A DNA stretch of 64,000 bases, taken from assembly GCF_041146795.1 (NCBI RefSeq), contig NC_135170.1:20640033-20704032 (forward strand). The letters run 5' to 3'. The translations under genes and the position numbers were made by a program. Shown piece after piece: positions 1 to 12,800 of the stretch. The notes under the pieces were generated by a model that made no database searches, was not told the origin of the DNA, and saw nothing but the letters and a program-made list of their open reading frames with translations. Position 1 is the first letter of the stretch, and every line of letters begins with the position of its first letter. Origin of the DNA: Maylandia zebra. Taxonomy: Eukaryota > Chordata > Actinopteri > Cichliformes > Cichlidae.

Positions 1-82
1 GGAATGATTGACTTTCGAGAAATTGAAATAAAATCCCAAGAGGCTGTTGACGAATAAAGAAAAGAGCATTTTAAGCACATAC

Positions 83-3000
83 TGTTTTTCTGGGCTGCCA
101 TTTTAAGAGTCATGTTCTCTTGTTTGAGCTTCTGGTTAGTCTGCTGCAGGTAACGGATGTAGTCGATGGCTTTCCTCAGTACTGCAGATTTATTGAGCTA
201 GAAATGAAAGAAAAAGACCAACCGAATTATTAGACCTCTGCTGTTCATGAAAAAGACAACTGGACAAAAAAAGAAAAAAAGAATATGGCATAAAAAGCGT
301 GGGATGCTTGTAAATACGTGCTTCTTACTTTAGCATCAGTGCCAGCCACCAAGTCTTTCAGCTCCATGATTTTGTCATTGATGGAGGAGCGGTACCGCTT
401 CTCAATAGCGTTGTGGGCCGTGCGCTTCTCCCCTTTGTGTGGCTGGCCAGCCGGCTTACCACTGATAGCGATGCGGTTGATGGGAAGCTTTTCAGCATCC
501 ACCATGACAGGCACTGTAGTCAGGAAAGTACCCCCACCCATGAATGCCTGAGAAAACAGGATGATGTAAGTGCCAGGGTTAACAGCGTGGGTGTAAACTC
601 GACAGCGGTGCACTGTGTGACTTCAGTATTAGGTTTGAGTTCATATTGTGCATCTACCTGCAGCGAAGTGCTCTGTGCTGGGGTGGTGGTGGCCAGGGAC
701 GTGGGAGAAGCTACAGTAGTGACCATGCAGGGGTCAGGCTTCAAAGTGGTCAGCAGTAGACTCTCGGCCTTGATGAACTGGGGCTGAAGCAACACCTGAG
801 GACACCAGGGCAGATAGATGCACCGAAAATTCATTTACGTAAACGAGGACTGCAGTGCATTCGTTTTTAAGTCCATCCAGGCTCGCTCAGAGAACACCTT
901 CACACACTTACAGGTACTTGCTGTACGTGGGCTGCGACAGTTTGAACCGGAGGGCTTGTTGACGTGGTCAGGAGAGGAGATGCAGTTGTCAGCCCTTGGA
1001 GCTGAGCCTGAATGGCCACTGGCTGAATGCTCGGCGGTGAGGATGACAAACTGGTGGCAGGAGTGCTCACACTGCTGGGACTGCCAGCTAGAAAAAAAAA
1101 ACAACATATTGATGCCAAAAAGACTTAAATCACACAGGTAAAATTTGAAGTAAAATCCGAGCAATTCCAACTTGAAAGTAACATTTTTATATGTTAAGTA
1201 TTTGATGGTTTGTGTTAAAATTTCCGTGATCATTTAACGGTGTAGTAGCACACTACCCATTTCAACATTTAAGCTTCCAAAAGAACCGCCAGCTTTAAAA
1301 GTAAAAAACACCTGAACTCTTAATTTCATCAAAACTGCATTAGTTTTAAGACTTTGTAGGCAAAAGGTGAACTATGGACTCATTATAAATGCGATACTCT
1401 CCAAATGATATGGCCGCTACTTTCGCTTATCTCCACCAAGCTTTAAGAGATATGGATAAAGATATGCACATGCAGTGGACTGTCTACTGTGTACCCACCA
1501 ATGTTCCACGTCTTGTCCACACACATAAATTTCATTTCACTTGCAAACTCTTACGCAGCTGACCAAAGTCTATGAGATTACGACATTAATTAGAAATCAT
1601 GCGAGGTTAAATGACCTAGTGTCCTGATAAATGCGATGCACGTGAACAGCAAACTTGCAGGGCACTGGGCATCAGCTGCTAGATTCCATGGTTAACACAA
1701 ATGTGCTTTATGTGAGCCACTAAAAACATCCTCAGCATTTAACAGAAATATAAATAAACACTTGGAGTTTTTTTCCTTCACAGATGACAATTTGTCATTC
1801 TCCCCTTTTTTTCCTTTAGAGAAAAATAACGCTGGTAAATGAGGTTATGTATCTCTATGAGATTCCATTTGTTTGTATTTGAAAAGTCGGTAAAACAGCA
1901 GTGCATGTATTGTTGAAAAGAAGTCTAACGACTGAAAGGTTAGCATCACATATTTTAATCAAATCACAATTGACAAAAATGAGACATTAACATTTTCCTT
2001 AATAACCCATTTTTTCCCCCTCACTGAATACCTGACACAAGAGGTTTGTCATTTTCACTGCGCAAAAAAAGGTTCAAAAACCTTGAACTTTAACTGTAAA
2101 TTACAGAACAAAATAAACTGGTTAAGCCAGGTTAATGAAAGTTGTAAAAAGCTAAAGACAGCAGGAAGCTTGCTGGTCAACGATGCAGACAGAACTGGAT
2201 TAGAAAGATCCAACATCAGACATGCAAAGTCAAGGAACTTGTCTCTATGTGAAGAAACACACTACAATAACATCACAGTTTTATTTTCATCCTTTCCCTT
2301 AAAGGTTTTATTTTTAAAGCACAGTTTGATACCCCCTACCATCTAACTCGCACATAATCTATGACTCAATCATCACCATCAGAGAGGGCTTACCTGTGTA
2401 GCTGTTTGGGCTGCTGTAGTTGGTCCGGGCCTGAGGCTGTGTCTGTGTCTGTGGTGGAGTCTGGGGTGCAGGAGAGGTGAAGAGTGCCTGAGGCGTTGAG
2501 CTGAATGCTGGGTTTGGTCCTGGGGAGCCATTAGGTGAAGCTGCCTGGGAAGGAGCAGACGGGCTGAGAACTGGTTGGGGTTGCTCCACTTGGGTCTGTC
2601 TGATGCTTTGAGCTTGTTGTGGGGAGGATGGCTGCTGCCTCTGGGTGGAGCTGGGTACCTGGGCCAGGGGAGACTGCTGGAAGGTGGGAGGCTGGAAGGC
2701 TTTGTCTGGGCTGGACGAGCTACGAGTAATAGGAGGGCCCAGCAGTGCATCCAGATGGGGGTTACTGCTTAGGATGGAAGATGAAGATGGAGGTGTGGTA
2801 GTGGTGGTTGGGGGGGAAGCTGAGGTGATGGTCTGAGTCAAACCATGAATCTCTTGTATGGGAGGAGCCGTGGTGTATGGAGGGACATCAAAGAGTCCTC
2901 CAAACTCCATGTCCTGGTTGCTGATGAGCTGGAGCATGTCTAAACAGGAAGACAAATCACAGCCACTGTGAATGTTATTGTTCAAGTAGAAAATTTATAG

Positions 3001-5898
3001 CAATTTGCCAGCTTTAAACAATTAAATATGGACCAAGATCAAATCTATAGGAACTGTAAATTTCTCGAGAAAACTTGTTTAGAGATTGAATTACCGTACT
3101 ATCCATTTCAGTAGCAAACTGCACTTTAATTACCAATTAATCAACCCACATGTGCTGTGACTGTTTATGATCAAACATCACTGGCAACAATTTCAGTCAT
3201 GCTAAAGAAAATAAAAACGCAAGTTATCATATATCTAAGTATTATTATTAATATATAATTGCAGTGTAGAGTGGGAATGCATAAAAATGGATAAGGCCAA
3301 TGTGATGCTCAAATAGAAAGGAGCATCACCTTGAAGCGTGTTTTGGTATTGGGTTTAAAAAAAAAAAATTAAAAAAAAAAGCTAAATGGCAACAAACAAA
3401 GTTGCATTAAAAAGAAGGTTTTAAAGGGGCTTTATGCAGTCCTGTAAAAAAAGTTTCGTTCAGACCTTTGCAGGCATTCGTTCATGCACAGCTCGTTTAA
3501 AGTCTCCCCGCGGCATTTTCTTACCGCGTTGATGTCTGGACCTCAACTGGGTCACTGCAAGACCTTGACTGTTTCCTTTTTCAGCCACTATCTTGTACAT
3601 TTGCTGCTGTGCTTGGGAGCATTGTCCTGTTGCATGACACAATTTCGGCCAAGCATCGGACAGATGGCCTCACACTTAACTCTAGAATACTTTGAAATAC
3701 AGAGGAGTTTATGTCAACTCAATCAATGCAGGTTGTTCCAAACACAACCCCCAAGTCATCACCATTCCATCGCTATGCTTAACAGTTGATATTAGGTGTT
3801 TATACAGATATGCTGTGTGATGTTGTGCATTATGAATTATTGCTCTAAAACTGTTCTGGTTTGTTTAGCTGCAACTTTGCTCCTGCATGTGCTTTTTAAA
3901 CTTCAACCCATATTTGTGTTCAGTCTCTTTCCAACTTTACTGTCATTAATGTTAAAATTTAATATGCTGTAGATTATGTAGCTCATGTGTTTTTTTGAGG
4001 TTTCTCTGACCGTGAGGTGAATTTGGGACTTCCACAAACCCATGTACTGCGAACCAGAAAAACTTCTGCTTTTATAGAGTCCATTCTTTTCACATAACTG
4101 TAAATGTAGTACATCACATGTACTTATGACTACAGCAGTTTAAAATTGCTAAAAACTAAATTTTGTTTTGTTTCATCACATTTTCCATTAACACTCAAAG
4201 AATTACTAGAAAACTACTTTAAAATATCCAAGCAGGAGATGGGGTGTCTTACGCAGTTTAAAAAAAACACACTTTACAAGAAAGACTGCCTCTTGTTGCG
4301 TTAGAAAACACAGCAAGAAATACCAGGTACAGGTATACAGTACATTTCACACTTTAAGTTTATCAAGCCATTCATCATGTGCGTGCAGCTGTAGGTCCAA
4401 GAATCCAAGTGGTATATTATTAATGAGTTATTAATCTTAATTTGTGCTCGTGCACATATGGACTTGTAGGTTTTCATTAGCATGATCTAAAAGATATAAA
4501 ACATTTTAATATGTATCTTTTCCAGAAGATTTGCTAATTACAAAGATTTAAAACTGACAAAAAAAAAAACTTTACATGGAAAAAAGTGAGATGGCACGTG
4601 TTCACTAATCATTTTTTATTCTAGGAAGCAGTGTGCTCTTGAAAGACATAAGACACTGAAATAATTTTCACAGCATTTTTTACAAGGACAGTTGACCGCG
4701 TTTAATTTCTCTGTTAAGTGATTCTGAGTTCATGTTGTGACTGCAGTATAAAAAAAGAAAAAAAACGAGCAGCCTGGATTTGTGAAGCAGTGTTGTGTAT
4801 GAGGTGATCGCTCTTGGCCAATCAGAGCGCATCTCGGAGACTTGCTATGCCGATCAGCCCAAGACAGGAAAAGAGAGGGAGAGCTGCCTGTGGCAATGAG
4901 TGTGAGGTTACCATCGAGCAGTGTCACAGAGGGTTACTGTCGGTCAAAGTCAGAGAGATGGAGAGCACGGCCGCAGGATATGAACACTGTTTACGCAGTG
5001 CGTGTTATCTTATTTACACTTCGCCCCCTATTACAAAACACATACTGGCCAATTTAAGAAGACTGACAGAAAACTCCAAATCTTAACAATGCTCGAAATA
5101 CTCTTGTGATTTCGATTGAAGGCTTAAATTGTTGCACGAATTTTATATATGAATCATACTATATATGCTGTTTGTTTTTTGCAAAAACGGGCACGTGGAT
5201 AGCACTATATTCGCAAGAAAACAAATAAAGTCGTCCACAGAGCATATGGCTAGATTAGTTTTCAACCGATTAATTTGGCATACATAAATACATAAATATT
5301 TGTCAAATCGGTCAAGTGAGGCTCTGTGAACCCAAAAAGAGAGGAATGAACGACAGTAACCCCGGTCTATGGAGCACGCTGGGGGCGGGGCGCACACGAA
5401 GCTAGCTGTACGTTAGTGTCACATATTCGCCTCATGAAATGCGCTTCTATTTTTCTATTGAACAGTAAGACACACAGACGACTTCTGATATTGCAAGAAT
5501 CATCGTTATAAATTACTAACAAAACATCCCAAATATCACTTCCGGCTAGCCTCCATATACTTGCTCACTGATAGTTAGCATGTAGCTAACAGTGGATGAT
5601 GAAAGCTAGCTCTCAGCTTTTAAAAGCTTTTATTTAAAAGATGTCTTTGTATCGAATGTCGTTGTAAGTGATGTTGTTAGTGTGATTATTACATGCAGAA
5701 CACTTAAAGATACGAAAAGGAATGATAACACGTACGGTGTTACCGGTTTTAGCAACTGTTTTAAGCCAGCAGCAACCATTATATTTTCTTACCATCAATG
5801 TCGCTTAGGAGGGCCGTGTCAATATCACTGGGGTCGTTAAGCGACAGTGTTGGATCCAGATTATCCAACGAATGATCGTCAAAAGACAGGCTGTTCAT
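83..5898 (-). CDS. srebf1: srebf1, sterol regulatory element-binding protein 1 (5' six coding exons, partial)
   Basis: SREBP-1 is an ER membrane bHLH-zip transcription factor. Its N-terminal half is released by Golgi proteolysis and activates lipid and sterol synthesis genes. Visible coding exons in transcript order: 5898-5793, 2939-2394, 1087-912, 795-658, 547-329, 197-83. All have GT-AG junctions and phases agree, giving about 433 residues; the membrane and regulatory half lies off the left edge. Exon 1 (35 codons) is an acidic activation segment ending DTALLSDID, followed by [18 protein letters not shown], which fits SREBP-1 and not SREBP-2. Residues about 40-320 are Ser/Pro/Gln-rich. The bHLH starts near residue 363 ([19 protein letters not shown]) and has the Tyr (about 374) typical of SREBPs. 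The zipper continues in exon 6 ([19 protein letters not shown]). The long acidic first exon corresponds to the SREBP-1a form. The start is the first ATG of that exon; no upstream coding exon was seen. Confidence 0.95.
3440..4085 (-). mobile_element. Degenerate Tc1/mariner-like transposon fossil
   Basis: This part of srebf1 intron 1 is a decayed Tc1-type transposase in antisense orientation. Near 3600-3660 the minus strand reads [10 protein letters not shown]-like codons, matching the QDNDPKH catalytic motif of Tc1 transposases. The same block recurs at 12530-13095 with shared stretches such as 'gttgcatgacacaattt'. No intact frame or clear terminal inverted repeats remain. Boundaries are approximate. 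Confidence 0.6.
4799..4822 (-). promoter_or_regulatory. CCAAT box next to SRE-like site in srebf1 intron 1 (candidate 1c-type promoter)
   Basis: On the minus strand, ATTGG (4822-4818) is followed 9 nt later by ATCACCTCAT (4808-4799), which resembles the sterol regulatory element ATCACCCCAC. The pair lies about 1.1 kb downstream of the first coding exon, inside intron 1. In mammals the SREBP-1c promoter sits in the equivalent intron and combines NF-Y and SRE sites. I could not find a convincing 1c first exon with an ATG and a phase-1 donor downstream, so this is inference. Confidence 0.4.
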
Positions 5899-7446
5899 CT
5901 TTACTGTCGTGTCTGGGCTTTCCAGTGTAGACTTGACTGACTGTCGGCGAAATCGGAAACTTCTGAGTCCTTACATTTGACAAAAGGACCAAGATCCCTG
6001 TCCTTTCGTCACATGCGCAACGCGAGCTGCAACTTTTCTTATTTTTGTAACTTTTGTGTCAACTAACTGCTCACAACTAGCCCCATCATCATCCTGGGAA
6101 ACTTGTCAAACCAAGCCAAACACCGACGCTCATTCACTACTAACGTGCTTATAGCGGTAGCCAGAGAAACCCATCCAACCGATGATGATTGACAGTTGCC
6201 CCAGCCAATCACCCTCCTTTGAACTAGATTCCCACGTCCCTGTTTCTCAGGCTTGTTTTGATTGTTTGAGTAAATGAGTGAGGGCATGTGCAGTATACGG
6301 CCACGATCTAACACAATTTATACACAAAAATCAGATAATGTACAAAAAACAACAAATAATTACAGTAATCGAAGAAGTGATGCCGTGGCTAGAAAATATT
6401 TATATGGTTACATTTGATGGGTATGTAAAAAAAGCTAACTACAGCATAAACGAGTTAAGTTATGATTCCAGAGCAGCTTAATACAGTTCTGAATATCTTT
6501 TATAATATTGATTATAAATAAATATATTTTTTTCTCTTTGTATACAGCATGGACATGTTTATTGTGGGCTTGCCACCAATAGCCAATTATAATCGTGTGG
6601 GGCGTGCGCTTAGCGACAGCCAAGCTTGTTTGACTCGAATTAGCGACTCCTCCTGTAGAACCAGTAAAACCGTCCAATGAGAAGCTCAGAATCAGAGTGG
6701 GGTGATCTGACGTTGCATCTTTGGGTCTAGCGATTACATCATGTGTTTCGCTCCTGGAATGATGGAAGCAGGAACAGCAGGAGGAAAATAAACTGCACAA
6801 CTACATGTAGCCAGAAGGGAAAAAAATGAGCACGTGTATTTTAACAAAAACAGTTCCTGCAACTCTTCGTAATGGTGGTTTACATTACATTTTTTCTCCC
6901 TCTCCTATAATAATTAGTAACGTACAAACAGGCAATGCGGGTGTTTTTGTTTGTTTGTTGTATCCCTAAGACTTCATTTGAAACACAATCTTTCACAATG
7001 TCTATGTTTAACGCACTGTTATAGTAACACAAAAGCAGAACCCCACAACGGTATTGTAGGAAAATAGGTCAGTGACCTAGAGTAGCACTGCTAAGTTGTC
7101 AGTAAAGTTTGGTAAGCTTATATAAAGTCCAGCATGGTTGGTGGTCAAGTGTGTAACAATAAGTCTCGTCCGTTTGTTTGCCGGAGTTTGTAAAGATGGC
7201 TAGTCTTGGTCCTCAGGTAAAGGAAGGAAAAAATGATTCTTTTAAGGATCTATGTTGTGCAAATGCCCATAAACAACCACATGTGAGAGGGTGAAAGGCT
7301 CATTTCACAATGAATGACCAGTACAGTACAAGATTGAGTCTGGGTTGCATCAGCATGTACATGAGAAAAGAGAGACTAGTCACAGATCCCCTAAGTGTAA
7401 AATAACCACAAACAGTTATGAGGTAGAGGTCACACACTGCTAGTGT
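5899..7446. other. srebf1 upstream region and intergenic spacer
   Basis: This spacer holds the srebf1 5' leader (TSS not identifiable by eye), CCAAT boxes near 6200, 6570-6590 and 6675, the SRE/NF-Y module listed separately and an E-box at 6831-6836. Open frames here are short and show no domain. From about 6900 to 7446 I see nothing beyond unremarkable AT-rich sequence. Confidence 0.5.
6674..6706 (-). promoter_or_regulatory. Perfect SRE-1 plus CCAAT box upstream of srebf1
   Basis: The minus strand carries ATCACCCCAC at 6706-6697, identical to the classical SRE-1 of the LDL receptor gene. ATTGG follows at 6678-6674, 18 nt away. SREBP needs NF-Y at a nearby inverted CCAAT box, and a gap of roughly 16-20 nt is typical of sterol-regulated promoters. 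More CCAAT boxes and a GC-rich GTGGGGCGTG lie at about 6570-6610, and an E-box CACGTG at 6831-6836. The site is about 0.8 kb upstream of the srebf1 start codon, consistent with autoregulation (inferred). Confidence 0.55.
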
Positions 7447-9839
7447 TTTATTGGGCAGTTACATACGTGCATTAGGTCAAATACAAATCTGACCATTAGT
7501 AATGGCAGCAGACAGCACAGCCAGAGAGACATGGAGCACCCACCGATAGAAAACAAGCCTCAATTCCATGTCCACGAAACACAAGCTTAAATATCCCGCT
7601 TCGCGGGTATTAAAGACATTCAGTTACCACTTTAAAGATAGCCAGAATTTAGAGGAATACATGTTGCAACCAGGACTTAAGCTTCATAAGAGCAAGTTAA
7701 CACAATACACTCTGTTACAGATGCAAAGTTACAGAACACACAAACACAGAAAACTGTCAAAGTTCCCTTTAAAGAATCTCCTGTTACAGTTTTAGTAACC
7801 GTCCTTGTTCAACTTGCATGGTAGATGTTTTTATATTTGTTATCTGGCAATGATAATAAACCCTCAAAACCAAGTGTAACCATACAGCATGAAAGAAAAT
7901 TAAAGCTCATTATCATTATTATTTTTTTTAATCTAAAATACATTGATTACACAAATACATTTTTAATGTCACCTTTGCATCTATGTTAGCAAGAAGCTTT
8001 ACAACTGAGGTGCAAATGGGCTGCCTCTGATTAACAAGGCTTTTGGTCTTAAATGGACTGAAAGGAGAAAAAGAAAATCTGTTTGAAGTGCAGTGTTAAA
8101 ATGAACTGGAAAAAGAGCTGCAAATAAGACGGGTTTTCTATTTTGCCTCGGATCAAAGACAAAACCTTTCTCGACAGAGCAACTCTGCTGAAATCAGTCG
8201 GTCATAGAAATGCTTGGCAGCAGCTCCAATGAGAGCAGATGAATCATAGCAGGTTGAAAATGCACAGGAAATAAACTGTAATGTGTTTGACTGCACGAAA
8301 TCAAAGAACGCAAAATCGTGCTTGCTTTCCGCACGGTTCAACCTCGGCCTCAAAAACATCAGTTGTTCGTTTCCCCTTTGTTGTTTTTTTAACCATGAAT
8401 TATAAAAATACAGAAGGGGAAAACAAAATAATACTTTCAGTGATCCTGATATTATTATGACCCAATAGATTTTTTACAGAAACCACCATTTCTGTATTTT
8501 GAGGTATATTGATTAAATACTATGGAGTGTGTGAAGATTTGCCTGTGTGAATGCATCTGTTACCACAGCACACTTGTCTTGTAGATGATTATGATGCCAG
8601 TGCTAAGCTGACATTATCATTTAAATCTTTATTTCTGTGTTGCATCTTTATGGAATTTCCAACAGTCCAATGGTCCATCTATCCACTTGTTAGGCAAACA
8701 AGCGCACTAATTACATAGTTAGAAAAGTTATGTGCAAAATGAACTCATTCTTAAGATCATTTCCCATCCCCTAGAAAAATAGTAAGCATCTTGTAAACAC
8801 AAAAGGACAAAATACAGATTTTTCTTTTTTTGCTTCAAAGTGCACAGACATTAACGCGGCGGGGGGAGGAAAATTTTGACAATCCAGCAACTTATTTTGA
8901 GCGTGTGAATGTCACTATTTTTCGATTGGTAAAATGAAGAACTAGTTTGTCATTAAAGCATCAATATTCTTTGGAATGGCTTAAAGTGTTTGCAGTTTGC
9001 GGCACTTTTCTACATTAACTTCTTGTAGCTTTTCAATGAGCATCTTCCTTCCCCTTAGCTATCTGAAATAGATACGAGATAAGAGTGAATCCTAACTAGT
9101 ACATTTTTTGATTTTTATTATTCTTAATTCCCTTTGGTTAGAGGAATGCTGGCATACACATTTTAAAGAGATTAGCTAATATTATAATCTTAGTTTGCAA
9201 AATTAGCCTGCTAACATGAAACTGTTCATTACAGTGCCTTAAGCAAACTGGGTAATAAGAGGCGCTGCCCTGCCACGAATATCTCAGTATTAAGCATAAC
9301 TAGAAATCCACAACTCTTAACAAATGCACTGATCGATCAGTATATAACACAAAAAAATAAAACAATTAATGCATAAATAAGCATTTAGCCGAAATGTAGT
9401 AAAATAACACAATATACTCCTAATAAAATGCTTCCATACTGACTCTGTGAGTAGACCTTCAGAGAGATTTCCCAGTAATCTCACAGTCAGGTGTCACATT
9501 TTTAAACCACATGTCAGTTAAGTGAAGTTGTTCTCCTTTGGTGGCGAGTTATGGAATGAGATGCGGGGCTGCGAGCAGTACATCCCACACTGACAGATTA
9601 ATACATCCATATACAGTAAAACATAACGCAGTAATGTGCATTAAACTTGTTGGACCTCTGATGGTTAGAGCAACACTCTGGCAAGATAACAACAAGGAGG
9701 TGGAGATCAGTTGCTACACCAATGCCAGTCAGCAATGAAATGGGACTAGGAGGATTGTTTTGGAGGGTGGCGGGTGGGGTCATTTTGGGCCAAGACCTTT
9801 AGATGCCCTGGAGAGAAACCGAGGTCCTCTGAGAACAGT
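7447..9839 (-). other. Probable 3' UTR of tom1l2
   Basis: About 2.4 kb of AT-rich sequence follows the tom1l2 stop codon on the minus strand without any credible coding frame. Candidate AATAAA signals on the minus strand lie at 8633-8628 and 7452-7447. The distal limit is a guess based on the last signal; human TOM1L2 also has a long 3' UTR. The short ORFs inside have no recognisable domain. Confidence 0.4.
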
Positions 9840-12800
9840 CTACAAGGCAAAGAGGGCATCTTCCGTCCGTTCAGTCTTCTTATGGGAGCCACTCGGGGCA
9901 CGGGCGGGGTGGGAGAGGTTAGCAGGGTTAGATCCTGGGGGAGATGGCAGAGTGTCTGCAGCCTTAGCTCGCTCCTCCAGGAACTTATCAAATTCTGAAA
10001 GAAACAAATTGATTTGTCAGAAACATGGAAGCTGAGGGTCACAGTGTTAAGACTCTCAATCATTCCCACACACATTTGAGCGAACAGAACACACCCATAG
10101 GTGTGAATCAACTGACTATACCTTCACTAGTTACCCCTTCTTCAGCAGCATCACCTTTCTATTAAGAAGAAGAAGAAAAAACATGACATAAGACACAAAT
10201 TTCTATAGAAAACTATCAAGAACGGAGTTAATTAATGTGAGTGTAAAATCGACAGCACAAGCGGCACAAGTCAGCTGCCTGTAAAGTTCCCACAAACTCC
10301 AAACCCAGTGGCTCATGAAGGATCCGTCTGTCATGCATCCTCCCCACATTTTCCATAATGAGAAACCTTCTAGAGCACCACCACAACCACCACATGCACA
10401 AGTTAAAGAAGACCATTGCAGCTGCTTTAGGTTAATTATCATTAGCACTGTTTCCACATATGTCTCACCTCATGGCAAACAGTTATGTAAGTGATTGCTG
10501 GAAATGATTAAGGTGAATGATTACGGTAAAGATTTTAAGGAAAAAGAAAACCAAGGTCAAATGTATGCAGTTATAAGAAATGGTTGGATGAAAAGTGCTT
10601 TAAGGGTGGAAAAGAGGGAGAAAGAGAGGGTAGAAAAACAAAAATGTTAATCAAGGTTAAAAAAAAAAAGAAAAATTAAAATCTCACCACGTCAGTACAG
10701 AGCCACTCCTCTATGTCATCCATGACAGAGGACTGCGATACTGGGATCTATGGAGCAAAGCCATGGACAACAACGAGGGGTAGCAACAAAGCCACACGAC
10801 AACAAAAACAACGTAACACACGCACACACACAAAAACAAGAATCACCAGAGGCTCAGGAGAAAAGATAAAAAGAAAAACAATAATAATAATAAAAAAAAT
10901 GCTTGAAAGACACTCAACCTCTCTTGATTCTGTGCCATTATTGTTTTATCATGTGCAACGACCTGCTGCCGAGCACTCCTCTGTATAAGAAGAGGACTTG
11001 CCGGCCTGTGTATTGTTCTCATTAACTCTGTACTGCTGACATGGCTTAACAGCTGCCGACTAATGTCACACACAGCCGTGCTAATTATTCCGCATCATTA
11101 GTTAATTAGCAAATCACTTGAACGTGATTAAGAGATTGATTGGTTGGAAAAGGCTGAAAGCACAGGGACTGTCGAGAGGCACGGGAACCCTGCACACCCA
11201 CCCACACACACACACTCAAAAACACAGGGCGCACAGAGCATGAGCATCGCTGCATGGCATGTAGTGACACTGGTGATGGAAGCCATGTCAGACTGGATGG
11301 TGTCCATTTGTGTTCAAGATTGTGTGAGCACCAAATAATCAGAGTGATTAAGGAGTTTGAGGCATTACAGGAGAAGGCGAAGGTGAACTTTAACCGTGAC
11401 TCAAGAAACCTCCTCTGAGGAGTAACTGGTAAATTTTTTAAAAGTTACTTGAACCCTTTAAAAATTAAAGTCTGCAACATTAATTTCATCTATTTTGACA
11501 AAGTTAAAGACCATCGCCCAGTCTCAAAGTTAACTAGAGAGAACAAAACCCATTTCCTAAGGCCTTTACAGACACTAGAAAAACACTGGTGGGGTTTCCT
11601 TGTGAGATCACAGGTTATGCATATCAAAAGATTGGCCAAGGCAGAGTGGCAGTGAAAAAATGCATGCAGCTGTGTGAAAAAAGGGAGGATAAAATAGAAA
11701 AGAGCACAAAAAGAAGTCTGTCCTCATTATGACTCACAACAATAACACTGATATAACTTCACAGTGTATAACATTGTGCTGAACATTTATAAAATCAACA
11801 TATCATCTTCTTCTACATCTACTGCTTCATCTGTTAGTTGGTTTATGTGTTAGAATGTGAGGTAATAGTGAACTGTATAATATCTAAGATCCACAGACCA
11901 TTAGAGGACAACTGACTAAATACTCACCACTACACAGCAAACCACAATCACTTTTAATAATTCTCTTATGCTTGGCTGATATTTCATGAGTACTTGGATT
12001 CGCTGATTGGATTTTGCTGTGTAGCAGGAGCATCTCTACTCCTCCGCTTTTTTAGTGAGTGACCGTTAAATGATGATGGAGCTTGGTCAAAGTTCCTAGC
12101 GACCCATCAGCCTCATTTTAACATCCATGGAGGGGTTAATGTGAGCACCAGTAATGAGTATAGTCTTTAACGCTTGGGTCAACAGAGTACAATAGAGGTG
12201 GGCAGTATGGATAAAAGAAATTCTGTATTAATATGCCAACCAATTTGGGAGCTACAGTCAGGGTAAAAAGAAAGTACCCCTTTGTCAATTTTACAGTTTT
12301 ACATACAAAGTTATAATAAAAAACAAACAAAAAAAACCATCTGATTCTTAGCATCTTCTAAAATGATTAAATTTGATTTAAATTTAAATTTAACAACCGC
12401 CAGTGCTACTCCTCCCTCAGCCTCCTGGTGGAGATGCTATCAATTTCAAAATCCTACATTGCCTTCAGAAAGCTTACTCTGACTTTGAGGTCAAAGTCGC
12501 TGAAAATCAGTTTGAAAATTCTACGTCACCTTGTTCTTGAGTTACCGAATTCACAAACTTGGGTGCCCACGCCATTCTTTTTCAGTCATTTTTTGTAGAT
12601 CTGCTGCTGTGTTTAGGATCACTGTGCAGTTGCATGACACAATTTGGGCCAAGCTTTTAGTTGTTGTCCTCATATTTGACTCTAGAAAAGTGACTGCAAG
12701 GTGTTTATATCCTGTGGCTGCAAAACAAGCCCAAATCCTCACCACTCCACCACTGTGCTTGACACTTTATTTGAGGCGTTTTTGTTGATATGCTGTTCGG

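Noticed and set aside
413-787. 124-codon plus-strand frame
   Set aside because: Antisense to srebf1 coding exons 4 and 5, whose minus-strand bHLH is unmistakable.
4814-5086. 90-codon plus-strand frame in srebf1 intron 1
   Set aside because: No domain, and it overlaps the CCAAT/SRE-like patch. A GC-richer stretch gives longer chance frames.
83-5898. srebf2 as identity of the first gene
   Set aside because: The [10 protein letters not shown]...GLFD segment and the neighbours tom1l2/drc3/gid4 fit SREBF1; SREBP-2 has a different N-terminus.
7588-7604. Small cccgcttcgcggg hairpin
   Set aside because: Only five base pairs of stem, expected by chance in a window this size.
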